From an uncultured Flavobacteriaceae bacterium (GTDB taxonomy: Bacteria; Bacteroidota; Bacteroidia; Flavobacteriales; Flavobacteriaceae), in contig CANLQD010000003.1 in NCBI GenBank assembly GCA_947493175.1, positions 372,001 through 436,000 of the forward strand: a stretch of 64,000 nucleotides of DNA, read 5' to 3'. Under the pieces are notes generated by a model. It made no database searches. It was not told the DNA's origin and saw nothing but the letters and a program-made list of their open reading frames with translations. The position numbers and the translations under genes were made by a program. Shown here piece after piece: positions 62,433-64,000 of the stretch. Numbering within the stretch: the stretch's first letter is position 1; the number at the start of each line of letters is the position of its first letter.

Positions 62433-63905
62433 ATGAAAAATCTAACACTAATGACAGCATTGTCCTTACTATTGGTTTCCTGTGGGATTACCAAAAGGGA
62501 CTTCGAGGTCAACTCAAAAATTGATGTTGATGAAAACTACCTAGAAAATGTAACCGACCCTATTTCTTTCGAAGAAACCCAAAGACAGGTAGCAACCGAA
62601 TGGTGGTCAGAATTTGAAGACCCTATGCTCGATACCTTAATTCACAAAGCGAGGCTACATAATCTAGACATCAATGCAGCCATCGCCAACCTATATGCGT
62701 CGAGAGCAATGGTTAAAGAAACAAAGCTAGATAGACTACCAACGATTACAGCCAATGGAAATGTAACGAGAACACGACTTGGTGAAAACATCTTTGTGCC
62801 TGGAGCAAACCCGACCTTTACAACATACAACTCAGGCTTTGATGCCTTTTGGGAAACGGATTTGTTTGGGCGTGTATCTAACCGTATCAAAGGCACTTAT
62901 GCGAACCAACAATTGGCAATGACCGATGTGCAAGGAACCTATGTGACTATTTTTGCCGAGGTCGCTAAAAATTATATGGAACTACGAGGGGCTCAGTATC
63001 AACTGGATATTGCCAATCGTAATCTTCAAGGACAACAAGAAACCTACGATTTAACCGTAAGACTGTCAGAAGCTGGCACCAGTAACCAACTTGATGTTTC
63101 CCGTGCTTTGGCACAATTAGAAAATACCAGAGCCACCCTTCCGCCTTTAAAAGCGCGAATCGAAGCCTTAAAAAATAGTCTTAGCGTTTTAATAGGCGAA
63201 GTGCCAGGGAATCTTGATGACGATATTGTTAGTAAAAGACCACTACCAAGTCTTCCTGAATCCATTGCAATAGGAAATGTGACCGATTTATTGAGAAGAC
63301 GACCAGATGTTAAACGTGCTGAAGCTGAATTACAAGTTCAAATCGCTGAATATAACATTACCGTGGCTGAATTATATCCAAATATTCGATTTGGAGGTTC
63401 CATAGGGTTTTCGGCAGTGGACTTTGCAAATTTTGGAAGTAACGAATCTATTACTTGGAGTATCTTTCCAAGTATCAGTTGGGCAGCCTTTAACTTAGGT
63501 AGGGTGAAACAACAAATCAAAAAAGAAGATGCCTTAACCTTGTCACTATTGCAACACTATGAAAAAACGGTTTTGGAAGCGCTGGAAGAAATCAGAACCA
63601 CACTGACCAATTATACAAATGAATTGGAACGAAGGGAAACTTTGAGAAAGTCCTCTCTAGCCAGTGCCAAAGCTGCAAATATTGCCCGTAAACGTTTTAA
63701 TGCGGGATTAGACAGTTTTATCGATTATTTAAGTGCAGACAATACATTGTTACAAGCTGAAAACCAATTGGCATCAAGTGAAATAGCATCAGCTACCTCT
63801 TTGATTGCAATTTATAAAGCGCTTGGTGGTGGATGGGAAATTGTTTCAGAAGAAGAGCTTGATCAGAAATTTAAGGTTATTAAGGTTTCAGAAACTGGAA
63901 AATAA
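62433..63905 (+). CDS. Outer-membrane efflux channel (TolC/NodT family lipoprotein)
   Basis: 490 residues. Lipobox LLVSC, then the two repeats of the outer-membrane efflux protein fold: ATEWWSEFEDPMLDTLIHKA, LPTITANGNVTRTR, FDAFWETDLFGRV, LSEAGTSNQLDVSRA, RRRPDVKRAEAEL, SISWAAFNLGRVKQ, RKRFNAGLDSFIDYL. Completes the tripartite pump with the adaptor and AcrB-like protein. Confidence 0.95.
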   Translation: MKNLTLMTALSLLLVSCGITKRDFEVNSKIDVDENYLENVTDPISFEETQRQVATEWWSEFEDPMLDTLIHKARLHNLDINAAIANLYASRAMVKETKLDRLPTITANGNVTRTRLGENIFVPGANPTFTTYNSGFDAFWETDLFGRVSNRIKGTYANQQLAMTDVQGTYVTIFAEVAKNYMELRGAQYQLDIANRNLQGQQETYDLTVRLSEAGTSNQLDVSRALAQLENTRATLPPLKARIEALKNSLSVLIGEVPGNLDDDIVSKRPLPSLPESIAIGNVTDLLRRRPDVKRAEAELQVQIAEYNITVAELYPNIRFGGSIGFSAVDFANFGSNESITWSIFPSISWAAFNLGRVKQQIKKEDALTLSLLQHYEKTVLEALEEIRTTLTNYTNELERRETLRKSSLASAKAANIARKRFNAGLDSFIDYLSADNTLLQAENQLASSEIASATSLIAIYKALGGGWEIVSEEELDQKFKVIKVSETGK

Positions 63906-63938
63906 CAAAACGTCGCAACAAATTTTAGTGTTGGATGG

Positions 63939-63974
63939 AACAGCGGTCTTTCAAAATTGAGAGCCGCTGTTTTT
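63939..63974 (+). terminator. Terminator of the RND efflux operon
   Basis: AACAGCGG (63939-63946) pairs with CCGCTGTT (63964-63971), followed by TTTTGTTTT; 17-base loop. Confidence 0.8.
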
Positions 63975-64000
63975 GTTTTACCTATGTTTCGTTTAAAGAA

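Overview
The window looks like a chromosome segment of a marine Flavobacteriaceae bacterium (Bacteroidetes). The reasons: several promoters fit the Bacteroidetes sigma-A consensus (TTTG, 19 bases, TAnnTTTG; best example before the tRNA at 26545-26575); a large secreted protein ends in a type IX secretion sorting domain; TonB receptors and plug-like domains, BlaI/BlaR pairs and FecR/ECF sigma pairs occur; and single-copy genes (pyrF, prfA, purM, apt) are of Bacteroidetes type. The species cannot be named from the sequence alone.

Layout. 1-10.8 kb is housekeeping: a small conserved protein, pyrF with prfA, a small ABC exporter pair, a Rieske/thioredoxin/ApbE operon, purM, and two different glutamine synthetases (type III and eukaryote-like type II) facing away from each other across a palindromic operator. 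11-18 kb holds a ~1,800-residue secreted multidomain carbohydrate-type protein and, divergently, a membrane-anchored winged-helix regulator. 18.4-23.1 kb is a tandem duplication: two carboxypeptidase-regulatory-like proteins, with a decayed piece of the neighbouring Ca/Na antiporter left between them. 23.2-25.3 kb is a BlaI/BlaR-M56 pair. Then come a 20-residue hydrophobic ORF with its own terminator, a 50-residue conserved protein, apt, and a tRNA-Arg(ACG).

26.66-56.32 kb is most simply read as one integrated element of about 29.7 kb. It starts at the 3' end of tRNA-Arg and ends at a 14-bp repeat of that end (56311-56324). It carries a tyrosine recombinase next to the tRNA, a mobilization set (relaxase, MobC, a coiled-coil membrane protein) flanked by two inverted hairpins whose stems differ in sequence but keep the same pairing and geometry, and cargo: (a) a polyamine operon (arginine decarboxylase, agmatinase, deoxyhypusine-synthase-like, plus Nudix and VOC proteins); (b) an AraC regulator, an NTF2-like protein and a molybdenum hydroxylase with one Fe-S subunit and two Tat-lipoprotein large subunits; (c) a ThuA/PVC/cupredoxin fusion, a sugar isomerase and a Gfo/Idh oxidoreductase with a divergent AraC regulator; (d) an ECF sigma/FecR/STN-TonB receptor signalling set with two divergent Asp-rich lipoproteins. 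The native tRNA terminator appears displaced to the far side of the right end.

56.4-64 kb returns to chromosome-like content: a uracil-DNA-glycosylase-superfamily protein, remnants of a flavin monooxygenase and probably of an AraC regulator, and a complete RND efflux operon (adaptor, pump, outer-membrane channel).

The most unusual points are the paired covarying hairpins around the mobilization genes, the polyamine operon inside a tRNA-bounded element, the duplication scar with an antiporter pseudogene, the paired palindromes before blaI, and the palindrome between the two glutamine synthetase genes.
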